Assembly: GCA_905197485.1 (NCBI GenBank)
Contig: CAJJYZ010000004.1
Span: 13,927-77,926, forward strand
DNA from: an uncultured Lachnospiraceae bacterium
Lineage (GTDB): Bacteria > Bacillota > Clostridia > Lachnospirales > Lachnospiraceae
Direction: 5' to 3'
DNA: 64,000 bases
The translations under genes were made by a program, and so were the position numbers. Shown one piece after another: positions 17,357 to 25,819 of the stretch. Each line of letters begins with the position of its first letter. Position 1 is the stretch's first letter. The notes under the pieces were generated by a model. That model had not been told where the DNA came from, did no database searches, and worked only from the letters and a program-made list of their open reading frames with translations.

Positions 17357-17824
17357 CTAAACGATTTTCTTTCCATCCAGTTCGCAGCCGATTAAATTAT
17401 CGCCCTGATATTGCAATTTCAGCGAAAAGAAGGGGACGTCTTTTCTAAGCAGTTCAAAAAATATCTTATCTCCCGTCCACAGATTCAGATTCTCAATCTC
17501 GTCTTTCGGCACCCATTCTAAGGTTCCCTCATCGCATTCACGCAATTCTCCCTCGAAACCATCTGCGGTATAGAGACAGATATATTCGGAATCATTGTCG
17601 TTAAAATTGAACGTCAGGATGCCACGAAAACGATACGATGTCAGCTCCAGACCTGTTTCTTCACGCACTTCCCGCAGCAAACAATCCTCCGGACTTTCTC
17701 CCTGCTCAAAGTGCCCGCCTACGCCAATCCATTTATCCTTATTCACGTCATTTTTCTTACTGACTCTGTGGAGCATCAGATATTTCTCATCTTTTTCAAT
17801 ATAACATAGCGTTGTCAGTTCCAA
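17357..17824 (-). CDS. NUDIX hydrolase (MutT/8-oxo-dGTP diphosphatase-like)
   Basis: 155 residues. The full Nudix box is present: GHFEQGESPEDCLLREVREE followed by TGL (G-x5-E-x7-REVREETGL). The family cleaves nucleoside diphosphate derivatives using Mg; cleaning of oxidised dGTP is the usual guess. The start is a TTG: AGGAG lies 8 nt upstream and no ATG occurs before residue 18. The gene begins 2 nt after the upstream stop, so it is translated with it. Confidence 0.88.
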   Translation of the reverse strand: MELTTLCYIEKDEKYLMLHRVSKKNDVNKDKWIGVGGHFEQGESPEDCLLREVREETGLELTSYRFRGILTFNFNDNDSEYICLYTADGFEGELRECDEGTLEWVPKDEIENLNLWTGDKIFFELLRKDVPFFSLKLQYQGDNLIGCELDGKKIV

Positions 17825-17826
17825 TC

Positions 17827-18348
17827 CTAGCGCTCCTCTTCTTCCTTCTCTTTCTTATGTAACATCAAAATACCGAATACAATCGCTCCGACTCCCACGA
17901 TTCCTGCGGAGATAAGGTTTGTAATATTGTAGACTACATCGTACATGAAGTCCGGAACAAAGCCGAAAAATACGTCCATCACTTCGTTCCCTACAATGCA
18001 GACTCCTACAAAAATAAGAAGTCCGGCAATCAATGTATGGTATTTTTCAAACAGTTCTTTTTTATTTGCCATCATATAGTCTAAGCTGAATAAATATCTG
18101 TCTTCTTCCAGCAAGAATGCCTCTTCTGTCATATTTTTCAAATTGTGTGTATGAAAAAAACTGTAGAACCACACAATCGGCAACAATACGAGCAGCCATG
18201 CAAACCCTGTGAGGGTTGCAGCCGAGGCAATTCCCCAGAACACAATCATGATACTGATTCCCTGTTTTTCAAACCCCATATTCATCTCTCCTGCCCCCGG
18301 GATTAATGAACATATAAAATTAATAAATCCTCTCTTTTGTTTTTTCAT
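17827..18348 (-). CDS. Uncharacterised membrane protein
   Basis: 173 residues from the ATG at 18348, which has GGAGG 7 nt upstream. Four hydrophobic segments: an N-terminal pair (about 8-60, with SLIPGAGEMNMGF, a Gly-Pro turn like that in TM2-type proteins) and a C-terminal pair (about 103-165), ending in a charged tail. No catalytic motif seen. Directly precedes the NUDIX gene. Confidence 0.7.
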   Translation of the reverse strand: MKKQKRGFINFICSLIPGAGEMNMGFEKQGISIMIVFWGIASAATLTGFAWLLVLLPIVWFYSFFHTHNLKNMTEEAFLLEEDRYLFSLDYMMANKKELFEKYHTLIAGLLIFVGVCIVGNEVMDVFFGFVPDFMYDVVYNITNLISAGIVGVGAIVFGILMLHKKEKEEEER

Positions 18349-18456
18349 TGCACTTCCTCCAATCAAACTTTGTCTTTCATTTCTCTCTTAGTATAGAAGC
18401 TAAAAATTAGGATTCCTTTTTCAAATTGTTAAATATTTCTTAATATTCACACATTT

Positions 18457-19509
18457 CTATTTTCCGAATATCAAATCCCGCTTTGTTACTTTCAGTCTGC
18501 CGAATATCCGAATAACCCATGCATATATTTTTTCTCCGGAAATCGATGCCACTCCATTTGTAAATGCGGTAAATTGTTTCGCAGAGAAACAGAGTGTGAC
18601 TCCAAGGCAAAACAGAAGCAGAAATACAGATTCCGATACTGTATAAATCTCTCCCAACACATCGGTCGTCCCCTTCATAAAAGAGTACAATAAGCCATGG
18701 AACAGGTAAATTGCCATTGTCCTCGTTCCGATATAGGAGAATTTTGTTTTCTTCTCACTCATAAGCAGCATCACGCCGAACGTCATGCCGAACCCAATCA
18801 GGTAACAAAGGAGGCGGACCGCCATTCCTTCCAGGTCTCCCTGACCCAGGTACTCATAATTATATCTTCCATAGAAAATCTTCGGCGAATATACTTCATA
18901 AAATCTTGTACAGACGATATACCCCGTCAGCCCGATTGCTCCGGCTCCAAGAAGGATGTGGTATTTCTTCTCCCGCAGTCCTGTAAGCGTCTTGCGGTCA
19001 AAGTGAATCCCCGCCAGAAAGAATGGATAAAACACGAGTACTCTCGGTATACTCAGAAAATTATCCGACATATCGGAGCAGCCGATGAAAAGCCCCGCCA
19101 AAATTGCTAAAATCATATGATGCGGAATCTTCTTTACGAAAGGTGTCGCCAGACGCCACATAAACAATGCCAGAATATACCACAGCGAAAACTTCGGATG
19201 CAGCAAATACAATTCTGTCGGTTTATCAATCACATAAACATACAGTAAATAATAGATGATTTCGTATACAATATACGGAACAAGTAATTTCTGTACCAAT
19301 TTCAGAATCGGAAGCTCCCGTTTCGAAAAATAACCGGATATGAAAATAAATGCCGGCATATGAAAGGATACAATCATCCATTTCATCTGATACAAAAATT
19401 CATTGTTCCGATAACTCAATTCTATAAAGTGTCCAATCACGACCAAAAGAACCAGTAATACTTTATAATTGTCAAATAAATAGTCTCTTTCCTTCTGCTG
19501 TAGCGACAT
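18457..19509 (-). CDS. Membrane acyltransferase (fucose 4-O-acetylase/acyltransferase-3-like)
   Basis: 350 residues with about ten membrane helices. The N-terminal VVIGHF histidine, the SFHMPAFIFISGYF helix and LWYILALFMWRL resemble the COG3594 group that O-acetylates cell-surface sugars. Start chosen at 19509 because GAGGAG is 8 nt upstream; the ATG two codons earlier is too close to it. Acceptor unknown. Confidence 0.85.
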   Translation of the reverse strand: MSLQQKERDYLFDNYKVLLVLLVVIGHFIELSYRNNEFLYQMKWMIVSFHMPAFIFISGYFSKRELPILKLVQKLLVPYIVYEIIYYLLYVYVIDKPTELYLLHPKFSLWYILALFMWRLATPFVKKIPHHMILAILAGLFIGCSDMSDNFLSIPRVLVFYPFFLAGIHFDRKTLTGLREKKYHILLGAGAIGLTGYIVCTRFYEVYSPKIFYGRYNYEYLGQGDLEGMAVRLLCYLIGFGMTFGVMLLMSEKKTKFSYIGTRTMAIYLFHGLLYSFMKGTTDVLGEIYTVSESVFLLLFCLGVTLCFSAKQFTAFTNGVASISGEKIYAWVIRIFGRLKVTKRDLIFGK

Positions 19510-19626
19510 TTTCATTACTCCTCTTTTTGTTTCTTTTCTCTTTTTTCAACCTTAAATATTCTACACTTTCCATTTCTGTAGGACAAGAATCAAAACAAAC
19601 AAATCTCGTAATCAAAATGTCACGTT

Positions 19627-19644
19627 TTTGTAACATTTTACAAA
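19627..19644. repeat. Short perfect palindrome upstream of the acyltransferase gene
   Basis: TTTGTAA / TTACAAA arms around a 4-nt centre, about 118 bp above the acyltransferase start. No T run follows, so an operator is more likely than a terminator. Confidence 0.4.
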
Positions 19645-19676
19645 TATAGCTTATCCACCGACCTCATATCTTTTCT

Positions 19677-20423
19677 CTATTTCGGGCAATGGTATCTTGG
19701 CTTTCCGACGCTTCTTTTTCCGTATTCAATCGCCTCCTTTGGACAACTACAAATGCACGCCATACAATGGGTACAGTTGCTTCCCCATTTCGGCTTTACA
19801 TCCTCAATTTCTATATTATTTAACGGACATACCCGCTCGCATTTTCCACATCCAATACAATTGTCATCCGCCGCGAATTTCTTCGCGTGTACAAACGCTT
19901 TGTAAAACACCCAGTTTACCGGCTTACTTTTTATTCTGTCTCCAATCCCGATTCTTTTCTTCGGAAACATACGTCCGGCTTCTATATAATAAGCCAGCTT
20001 TTCAATCACCGGAACTGACTTTTCCACTATCGCTTCCGATTCTTCGCGATTCGGAACCGGAAACATCGCAAGATAGTTTTCCGGCATCACGACTTCCGCG
20101 CATCCGCGATACTGCATCCCCTTTTTCTCACACAACCGCTTCGCATACTCTCCTGCATTTCCGATATCACTGCCGCAAGTCAATATGAAATACATTTCCC
20201 GACTTCCGGTAAATGAAACCTGTTCCATCCATTCCTCCAGAAAATGCGGTATCTGCCATCCGTAAGTCGGACATACGATAACAAACGGCTTCTCAGAATG
20301 AATCCCGCTGTAATCCTGATGTTTGATTCGGTCAAACAAGTTGAGATAATTATCCGGTATCTTTCTCGCAATTTTTCTTGCTACAAACGCGCTGTTTCCT
20401 GTTCCTGAAAAAAATAAAATCAT
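19677..20423 (-). CDS. EFR1-type flavodoxin-ferredoxin fusion
   Basis: 248 residues. The N-terminal half is a flavodoxin-like domain with FSGTGNSAFVA phosphate loop; the C-terminal half carries two 4Fe-4S motifs, CIGCGKCERVCP and CTHCMACICSCP. Such proteins pass low-potential electrons in the cytoplasm; partner unknown. Own promoter at 20475-20502. Confidence 0.9.
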   Translation of the reverse strand: MILFFSGTGNSAFVARKIARKIPDNYLNLFDRIKHQDYSGIHSEKPFVIVCPTYGWQIPHFLEEWMEQVSFTGSREMYFILTCGSDIGNAGEYAKRLCEKKGMQYRGCAEVVMPENYLAMFPVPNREESEAIVEKSVPVIEKLAYYIEAGRMFPKKRIGIGDRIKSKPVNWVFYKAFVHAKKFAADDNCIGCGKCERVCPLNNIEIEDVKPKWGSNCTHCMACICSCPKEAIEYGKRSVGKPRYHCPK

Positions 20424-20474
20424 TCCATCTCATCCCCCTTTTCCTGACTCCGAACGCTTGTCGCCCATACCTTC

Positions 20475-20502
20475 ATTATAATAGAATCTTCCGTTTATGC
20501 AA
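20475..20502 (-). promoter_or_regulatory. Promoter of the flavodoxin-ferredoxin gene
   Basis: Minus-strand TTGCAT (20497-20502), 16-bp spacer, perfect TATAAT (20475-20480). Confidence 0.6.
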
Positions 20503-20513
20503 GAACTCCCTTC

Positions 20514-21320
20514 CTATTTTGCAATCCCTATCATAATTTTCGTCACATACTCCTCTTCCTTTGATATGGCAAATTCATTCAGGCCGCTTTCAAACGCATA
20601 GCCGGAGAGACTCATCCCCTCTTCTTCTGCAAAAGCAAGCATCTTCTCATATAAGGGCAGCGGATTGTGAAAACTTCCTCTCATATAGCCACAGAGATAT
20701 TCCCCGGAAGGCAATGTTATGACTCCATCCATTTTCTTCCCATTTCGAACCGTCGTATAGATTCCATCATATTCTGACAAATCCCGATTTTTCACTTTCT
20801 CAAGAGAAATATAACTTCCGCATCCCGCCTTATACTGCTCCATCTCCCATACTTTCTTCAAATGCGGCAGGATGTTCTCCATATCATATTCTGTGAATTT
20901 AAGAGGCGTCATGAAAAGATGTTCTTCCTGCCTTGATACGACCTTTATCTCACCATCCTGCATCTTCTCACATTCTTCTAATTGCCTCTTCTTCTCTCTC
21001 AACACATAGTCCGCCTGTTTTAACCGTTTCATTTCCCGCTGAATTTCCATCAGTTTCTCATCCGCAATCTTTTGAAAATCTTTTGGATTCGGAGCGGAAA
21101 GATATCTCTTTATCTCCGCAATACTCATGTGTAATTCTTTCAGCATCAGGATTTGCTCCAATTCCATGCTTTGCATGTAATCATAATAGCGATACCCGTT
21201 TTCTCCTTTATACTTTGGCGAAAACAGCCCGATATTATCATAATAATGCAGCGTTCTCTTGTTTATATGATGTAATTTTGCAAACTGGGCTGTCGTTAGT
21301 TTCCATGTTCTTTGTTCCAT
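20514..21320 (-). CDS. MerR-family regulator with effector-binding domain
   Basis: 268 residues from the ATG at 21320 (GGAGAGG 6 nt upstream). MerR winged helix about 7-75 with KRTLHYYDNIGLFSP and NGYRYYDYMQ, a coiled-coil dimer helix about 80-120, then a GyrI/BmrR-like effector domain. MerR proteins activate promoters with over-long spacers by twisting DNA; exactly such a promoter, with a 19-bp spacer, lies in the divergent region and drives the GNAT gene at 21409. Confidence 0.92.
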   Translation of the reverse strand: MEQRTWKLTTAQFAKLHHINKRTLHYYDNIGLFSPKYKGENGYRYYDYMQSMELEQILMLKELHMSIAEIKRYLSAPNPKDFQKIADEKLMEIQREMKRLKQADYVLREKKRQLEECEKMQDGEIKVVSRQEEHLFMTPLKFTEYDMENILPHLKKVWEMEQYKAGCGSYISLEKVKNRDLSEYDGIYTTVRNGKKMDGVITLPSGEYLCGYMRGSFHNPLPLYEKMLAFAEEEGMSLSGYAFESGLNEFAISKEEEYVTKIMIGIAK

Positions 21321-21342
21321 ATCGTTCCTCTCCAATTCTCCC

Positions 21343-21373
21343 TTGACTTTACAGTTACTAGATACTTTATACT
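21343..21373 (+). promoter_or_regulatory. MerR-type promoter with 19-bp spacer
   Basis: TTGACT (21343-21348) and TATACT (21368-21373) with a 19-bp spacer, the signature of MerR-activated promoters. A partial dyad, AGT..CTAG..ACT at 21353-21366, is centred in the spacer. It drives the GNAT gene. Confidence 0.75.
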
Positions 21374-21408
21374 CCAGTATACAACAAAAATATAAAAGGA
21401 GTATTCAA

Positions 21409-22041
21409 ATGGAACAAAAAATTATTTACCGAGAATTTCAAAAACAAGATGCCCCATGGATTGCGGATATTATCAAAGAAGCCTGGAATTATGACAAATT
21501 CAGCAGTCCAAAAACAGCGAAAAACCTATCCTTCCTGTTCTTATACAGTTGTCTGACAAACCAGTCGTTTACACAAGTCGCAGTGGAAGATGGTATTCCG
21601 ATTGGCGTGATTATGGGAAAATCTTCCGCCTCCCATACTTGTCCTCCCATCTATCGCCTTAAGCAAGTGTGTGCTCTTGCCTCCCTCTACCTTTCAAAGG
21701 AAGGGCGGAAAGTGATGAAGACTTTTGAAAGTGTCAATCATATCGACAAGGAATTGACTGCAAAAAGCGGATACCATTATCCTGGAGAAGTCTCTTTCTT
21801 CGCCGTCTCTTCCAGCGCAAGAGGCAAAGGTATCGGTAAAGCGCTCTTCCACCGATTGCTGCACTATATGAAATCCGAACAGATTCCTCGCTTTTTCCTC
21901 TTTACCGATACGAGCTGCAATTATGGATTCTATGAGCATCAAGGGATGACGAGACGTTGTGAACAAAGCACGACGTTTGAGATAGAAGGACAAAAAGCCA
22001 CCATGTCGTTCTTCCTGTATGATTATGAATGTCAAGGATAA
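21409..22041 (+). CDS. GNAT acetyltransferase, likely MerR target
   Basis: 210 residues from the ATG at 21409, with AAAGGAG 7 nt upstream. Acetyl-CoA loop SSSARGKGIGKALF (about 140-153) and the C-terminal YGFYEHQGM are visible. Divergent partner of the MerR gene. The pairing suggests acetylation of a compound sensed by the regulator, such as a drug or polyamine; this is inference. Confidence 0.85.
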   Translation: MEQKIIYREFQKQDAPWIADIIKEAWNYDKFSSPKTAKNLSFLFLYSCLTNQSFTQVAVEDGIPIGVIMGKSSASHTCPPIYRLKQVCALASLYLSKEGRKVMKTFESVNHIDKELTAKSGYHYPGEVSFFAVSSSARGKGIGKALFHRLLHYMKSEQIPRFFLFTDTSCNYGFYEHQGMTRRCEQSTTFEIEGQKATMSFFLYDYECQG

Positions 22042-22138
22042 AATTTTCATTACTTTGTTTGATGTTCCGGTTGATTAACCTTTGAAGTAATCATGATATT
22101 ACTTTTACTGAGAAATGTATAAACACAAATGTTCATGC

Positions 22139-22537
22139 CTAATACTTTTGCATAAATTCATTCATTGTAAGAATTTCGGGATATTCAGATTCAACCACTA
22201 ACAAATCTTTGTCTCCCGTAATAAGAATATCTATATTTTCAATCATAGCCGTTGCCAATATCGGAAAGTCTTGTGAATCTCTTACTTTTGGAAATTCTCT
22301 TGAGTCTAATTGTTTTGGTGTATATACCAATTCAAACGGCAGCTCATAAAAAAATCTTTCTATAATAGATTGTTTACTTGGGAACTTCCTCTTTGCAACC
22401 AGACGAAGTTCCTCAAGTACATAGTCACATAATACAATCCTGTTTCCAAATCCCACCCTCTGTGCAAAATTACGTGTAATTTCAGAAGGAAAAAAGATAA
22501 TAGAAACGAGGATATTGGTATCTAACATAATTCTCAT
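22139..22537 (-). CDS. PIN-domain toxin (VapC-like)
   Basis: 132 residues. The PIN acidic residues are present: D6 in MLDTNIL, a mid-protein Glu in CDYVLEEL, and two Asp in RDSQDFPIL and ITGDKDLL. PIN toxins are Mg-dependent RNases that cut tRNA or rRNA. It lies 3 nt after the antitoxin gene. Target unknown. Confidence 0.88.
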   Translation of the reverse strand: MRIMLDTNILVSIIFFPSEITRNFAQRVGFGNRIVLCDYVLEELRLVAKRKFPSKQSIIERFFYELPFELVYTPKQLDSREFPKVRDSQDFPILATAMIENIDILITGDKDLLVVESEYPEILTMNEFMQKY

Positions 22538-22540
22538 ACT

Positions 22541-22798
22541 TTATTTCCTCCTTAGCTCTTGTCGCAATTCTTTCATGTAATCTTGCATGTCTTGTTCTGT
22601 CCGAAATCCTGCTTCTCTCGCAGCACCTCGGAATCCTTCTTCGGCATGTTGAAACGCTACATTTGCCGCATTTTCAATATAAAATCGTCCGTTTTCTTCT
22701 AAAATCAGTATTTTATCCCCCGCTTTCAAGTGCAAACGCTCCCGTATTGAAATTGGAATCGTTATCTGTCCCTTACTTGAAATCTTTGCCATTTCCAT
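22541..22798 (-). CDS. AbrB/MazE-type antitoxin (VapB-like)
   Basis: 85 residues. N-terminal swapped-hairpin DNA-binding domain with SSKGQITIPISIRERLHLK, then an acidic/basic helical tail that should wrap the PIN toxin. Start has AGGTG 6 nt upstream. It probably represses its own promoter with the toxin. Confidence 0.88.
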   Translation of the reverse strand: MEMAKISSKGQITIPISIRERLHLKAGDKILILEENGRFYIENAANVAFQHAEEGFRGAAREAGFRTEQDMQDYMKELRQELRRK

Positions 22799-22810
22799 TC
22801 ATCTCACCTC

Positions 22811-22850
22811 TTTCTTTATTTTCTTTACTTTCTTTGTTTTCTTTACTTTC
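22811..22850 (-). repeat. 18-bp tandem repeat in the toxin-antitoxin leader
   Basis: Two copies (22811-22828 and 22829-22846) differing at one base, plus four bases of a third. On the transcript it is a purine-only-like GAAAGTAAAG leader between the -10 box and the antitoxin ribosome site. Confidence 0.75.
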
Positions 22851-22879
22851 AGTATATAACTAATACGCAAAATTTGCAA
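22851..22879 (-). promoter_or_regulatory. Promoter of the VapBC-like operon
   Basis: Minus-strand TTGCAA (22874-22879), 17-bp spacer, TATACT (22851-22856). Confidence 0.6.
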
Positions 22880-22897
22880 GAAATATTTCTACATTTA

Positions 22898-22944
22898 AAG
22901 AGGAGGCTCCGCCTACTTTGCATAAGTAAGCGGAACCTCCTCTT
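22898..22944 (-). terminator. Terminator overlapping the 3' end of the ApbE gene
   Basis: Stem AAGAGGAGG(T)TCCGC / GCGGA(G)CCTCCTCTT on the minus strand with the ApbE stop codon inside the structure. The T tract is short, so efficiency is uncertain. Confidence 0.55.
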
Positions 22945-23947
22945 CAAATCCTTCGCTGAAATGAATCGTTCCATCTTCCGTAATAAACACCGCCTGCGTC
23001 TCCGGTAATTGATTGATAAGTTCCAATCCTTTTTCCAATCCCAGCGAGAAGCATGTCGTACTCAATGCATCTCCGTCTACCGATTTCTCTGAAAGGATTG
23101 TCACCGATACGAGTCCGTTTTCATACGGATATCCACTTTTGGGATTTAAAATATGGTGATATTGTTTTCCATCCTTTTCAAAATACCGCTCATAGATTCC
23201 AGATGACACGACAGAACGGTCACGAATTTCAGCCGTTGCAATCGTCTCATTTCTCTTCGCATACGGTTTTTGTATTCCAATACGGAACGCCTCTTCATCT
23301 ACCCGTTCGCCAATGCAAAGTACATTTCCACCCAAATCGATAATCGCACTTTTCACTCCCCTATCAACAAGGAATTCTTTCATCTTATCTGCAATATATC
23401 CTTTCGCGATTGCCCCGAGTTCAATCCCCATTCCTTCCTTCTCGAAACGGATTTTATTCCCTTGTAAATCGACATTCTCATATCCTACCCGATTAACCGC
23501 CTCGGCTATCGCCCCACTATCTGGAACTACCGATTCTCCGGAGGTAAAATCCCACAGGGAAGACACCGGCTCAATCGTGATATCAAACGCTCCTTTTGAA
23601 ACTTCACTGTAATAGAGCCCCTTTTCAATCAAATCCGCACATTCTTCAGAAAGAATATAATATCCGTTCTCCTTCGGAAGCGTTCCTTCATTCAATCGAT
23701 AAATTTCACTATCTTCTCTTGTTCGACTGAACATCCTCTCATATTTATCGCAAAGCGCCATGACTTCCTCTAAGAGCGTTTCATCTTTGGAGTCATAGAT
23801 GGTTACCTTCACTACCGTATTTAATTTGAACTCGGTCGCGGAAATCGGTTCCGCCTGCCCCTGCCGTTTCATATAAAATATCCCGAAAACCAGCAGTAGT
23901 ACCGCGGCTACAATCCCAATTCCTACGTTTCTCCTGTTTCTTTTCAT
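22913..23947 (-). CDS. apbE: FAD:protein FMN transferase (ApbE)
   Basis: 344 residues. One N-terminal membrane segment (about 8-26) and an extracytoplasmic ApbE domain: VVKVTIYDSKDE, GAFDITIEPVSSLWDF, LGAIAKGYIADK, DLGGNVLCIG and VDGDALSTTCFSLG. ApbE attaches FMN through phosphoester to Thr/Ser of proteins such as RnfG and RnfD. An Rnf-like locus with such motifs begins 3.6 kb away, making those subunits the likely clients, though the genes are on opposite strands with others between. Confidence 0.93.
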   Translation of the reverse strand: MKRNRRNVGIGIVAAVLLLVFGIFYMKRQGQAEPISATEFKLNTVVKVTIYDSKDETLLEEVMALCDKYERMFSRTREDSEIYRLNEGTLPKENGYYILSEECADLIEKGLYYSEVSKGAFDITIEPVSSLWDFTSGESVVPDSGAIAEAVNRVGYENVDLQGNKIRFEKEGMGIELGAIAKGYIADKMKEFLVDRGVKSAIIDLGGNVLCIGERVDEEAFRIGIQKPYAKRNETIATAEIRDRSVVSSGIYERYFEKDGKQYHHILNPKSGYPYENGLVSVTILSEKSVDGDALSTTCFSLGLEKGLELINQLPETQAVFITEDGTIHFSEGFEEEVPLTYAK

Positions 23948-24032
23948 ATGCTTCTGTCTCCAATCCTATTCTTCTACATCATTTTCTTTTTTCTATTGTG
24001 ATAGAATACTATATTTTAGTGAATATATGCAA

Positions 24033-24060
24033 TTACTTTTCTATAGTTTAGTGATATAAT
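24033..24060 (+). promoter_or_regulatory. Promoter of the MFS gene
   Basis: TTACTT (24033-24038), 16-bp spacer, perfect TATAAT (24055-24060). TTTAGTGA occurs twice, at 24014 and 24046, as a possible regulator repeat. Confidence 0.5.
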
Positions 24061-24094
24061 TCAAAATAGATTTCTTCGAAGAAAGGAGCAGCTT

Positions 24095-25309
24095 ATGGAA
24101 AAGAAATATAACAAAACGATTTACGCCTGTTTTGCCGGATACATTGTCCAGGCAATTATCAATAATTATGTACCTTTATTGTTTTTAACATTTCAAAAGA
24201 ATTATCAGATTCCGTTGTCCCAGATTACTATGCTTGTCATTTTTAATTTCGGAATACAGCTTCTCGTTGATTTACTGGTAATCGGATTTGTAGATAAAAT
24301 CGGCTATCGTGCTTCTATGATACTAGCCCATATTTTTTCGGCTACAGGGCTTATTCTCTTAACTGTCTTGCCGGAAGCCCTCCCATCCGCCTTTCTCGGA
24401 ATTTTATTTTCCGTTATCATATATGCTATAGGAGGCGGACTTCTGGAAGTTCTTGTCAGCCCGATTGTAGAATCCTGTCCTTCGGAAAACAAAGAAAAAG
24501 CAATGAGTATGCTGCATTCCTTCTACTGCTGGGGACATGTAGGCGTTATCCTGTTTTCCACATTATTTTTTCATTATTTGGGAACAGACAATTGGAAAAT
24601 ACTTACTCTTCTTTGGACGATACTTCCGATTCTGAATGCCTTTTCCTTCTTCAAAGTTCCTCTTGTATCTCTGACAGAAGAGCATGGCACCGGACTTCGT
24701 GTCAAAGATTTATTTAAGAATCAAGTATTCTGGCTCTTATTCATTATGATGATTTGTTCTGGCGCAAGCGAGCAGGCGATTAGTCAATGGGCTTCCACCT
24801 TTGCCGAAAAAGGACTTGGTATTTCCAAAACAATCGGCGATTTAGCCGGCCCAATGTCTTTCGCTGCCTTGATGGGAGCTTCCCGTTTGTTTTATGGAAA
24901 ATATGGAGAAAAAATACAGTTGAACAAATTCATGATTTTCAGTACTTTATTATGCATTCTATCTTACCTTGGAACCGCACTTTCCCCACTTCCGCAATTA
25001 AGCCTTATCTCATGTGCCATTTGCGGACTTTCTGTCGGAATCATGTGGCCTGGAAGTTTTAGCAAAGCCTCTTCGGCCTTACCGGCCGGCGGTACCGCCA
25101 TGTTTGCCTTGCTTGCACTCGGCGGAGACATTGGCTGCTCCAGCGGTCCCGCACTCGTAGGTATGATATCCGATTCTTTCGGAGAGAATCTCAAGCTTGG
25201 AATTTTAGCGGGAACTATCTTCCCCGTCTTATTATTGCTTGGAATGATTCAGCTTATGAAAAGGCAACATAAACCTGATGTTTCCGTATGGGAAAATTTC
25301 GCAAAATGA
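24095..25309 (+). CDS. Major facilitator superfamily transporter
   Basis: 404 residues, about twelve membrane helices. The loop after helix 2 reads GFVDKIGYRASM, the MFS motif A region, and the second half repeats it as LFYGKYGEKI. Overall it resembles sugar or nucleoside MFS permeases of the FucP/Bst type, but the substrate is not identifiable. GAAAGGAG precedes the ATG. Confidence 0.88.
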   Translation: MEKKYNKTIYACFAGYIVQAIINNYVPLLFLTFQKNYQIPLSQITMLVIFNFGIQLLVDLLVIGFVDKIGYRASMILAHIFSATGLILLTVLPEALPSAFLGILFSVIIYAIGGGLLEVLVSPIVESCPSENKEKAMSMLHSFYCWGHVGVILFSTLFFHYLGTDNWKILTLLWTILPILNAFSFFKVPLVSLTEEHGTGLRVKDLFKNQVFWLLFIMMICSGASEQAISQWASTFAEKGLGISKTIGDLAGPMSFAALMGASRLFYGKYGEKIQLNKFMIFSTLLCILSYLGTALSPLPQLSLISCAICGLSVGIMWPGSFSKASSALPAGGTAMFALLALGGDIGCSSGPALVGMISDSFGENLKLGILAGTIFPVLLLLGMIQLMKRQHKPDVSVWENFAK

Positions 25310-25316
25310 TAGAAAA

Positions 25317-25348
25317 GAAGGTGTATGTAACTTTCTGCATACACCTTC
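25317..25348 (-). terminator. Terminator after the MarR-GNAT operon
   Basis: 11-bp stem GAAGGTGTATG / CATACACCTTC with T-rich TTCTTTTCT on the minus side; it also folds in transcripts from the convergent MFS gene. Confidence 0.65.
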
Positions 25349-25366
25349 CCTACTCCATCTGTTGTT

Positions 25367-25819
25367 CTATCTTTCCCCTAATTCCTTTCTCAAATATATC
25401 ATATCCACCAATTGAACTCCCGCCTCATAAATCGGATGGTCATAATGGTCTATGAAAAAATTCGAAATCCGGTGGGAACGCCGAAAGCCGCATTTCTCAT
25501 AAAACGGAACCGTCAGCGGACTGTCTCCCGTCCCCACTTGCAATATCGCATATCGCGTCCGATATGTTTCTTCCACGAATCTTATCAGCTCTCTTCCATA
25601 GCCTTTTCCCTGTGATTCCGGAGATACCGCTATATTCTTGATTTCAAGAATCCCGTCTCCTTCGTCGGTCACAACACATTCCGCCTTCACGCCCTCGTCT
25701 TCCAACACATACATCGTTCCCTGTTCCAGATATCGGTCTATCATGTCTTCCTGCTCATCTGCCAGAAGAAGCAGAGGAAGATATTTCTTTTTCTCTTCCT
25801 TTATCTCTCTTATTGTCAT
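25367..25819 (-). CDS. GNAT acetyltransferase coupled to a MarR regulator
   Basis: 150 residues. Acetyl-CoA loop VSPESQGKGYGRELI (about 66-80) and FYEKCGFRRSH near 110. The ATG overlaps the marR-like stop codon by four bases (ATGA), and GGAGG precedes it. Acceptor unknown. Confidence 0.88.
   Translation of the reverse strand: MTIREIKEEKKKYLPLLLLADEQEDMIDRYLEQGTMYVLEDEGVKAECVVTDEGDGILEIKNIAVSPESQGKGYGRELIRFVEETYRTRYAILQVGTGDSPLTVPFYEKCGFRRSHRISNFFIDHYDHPIYEAGVQLVDMIYLRKELGER

Noticed and set aside
24071..24084. Perfect 14-bp palindrome TTTCTTCGAAGAAA before the MFS gene
   Set aside because: Short, overlaps the ribosome site and made of low-complexity sequence; chance or a weak hairpin is more likely than an operator.
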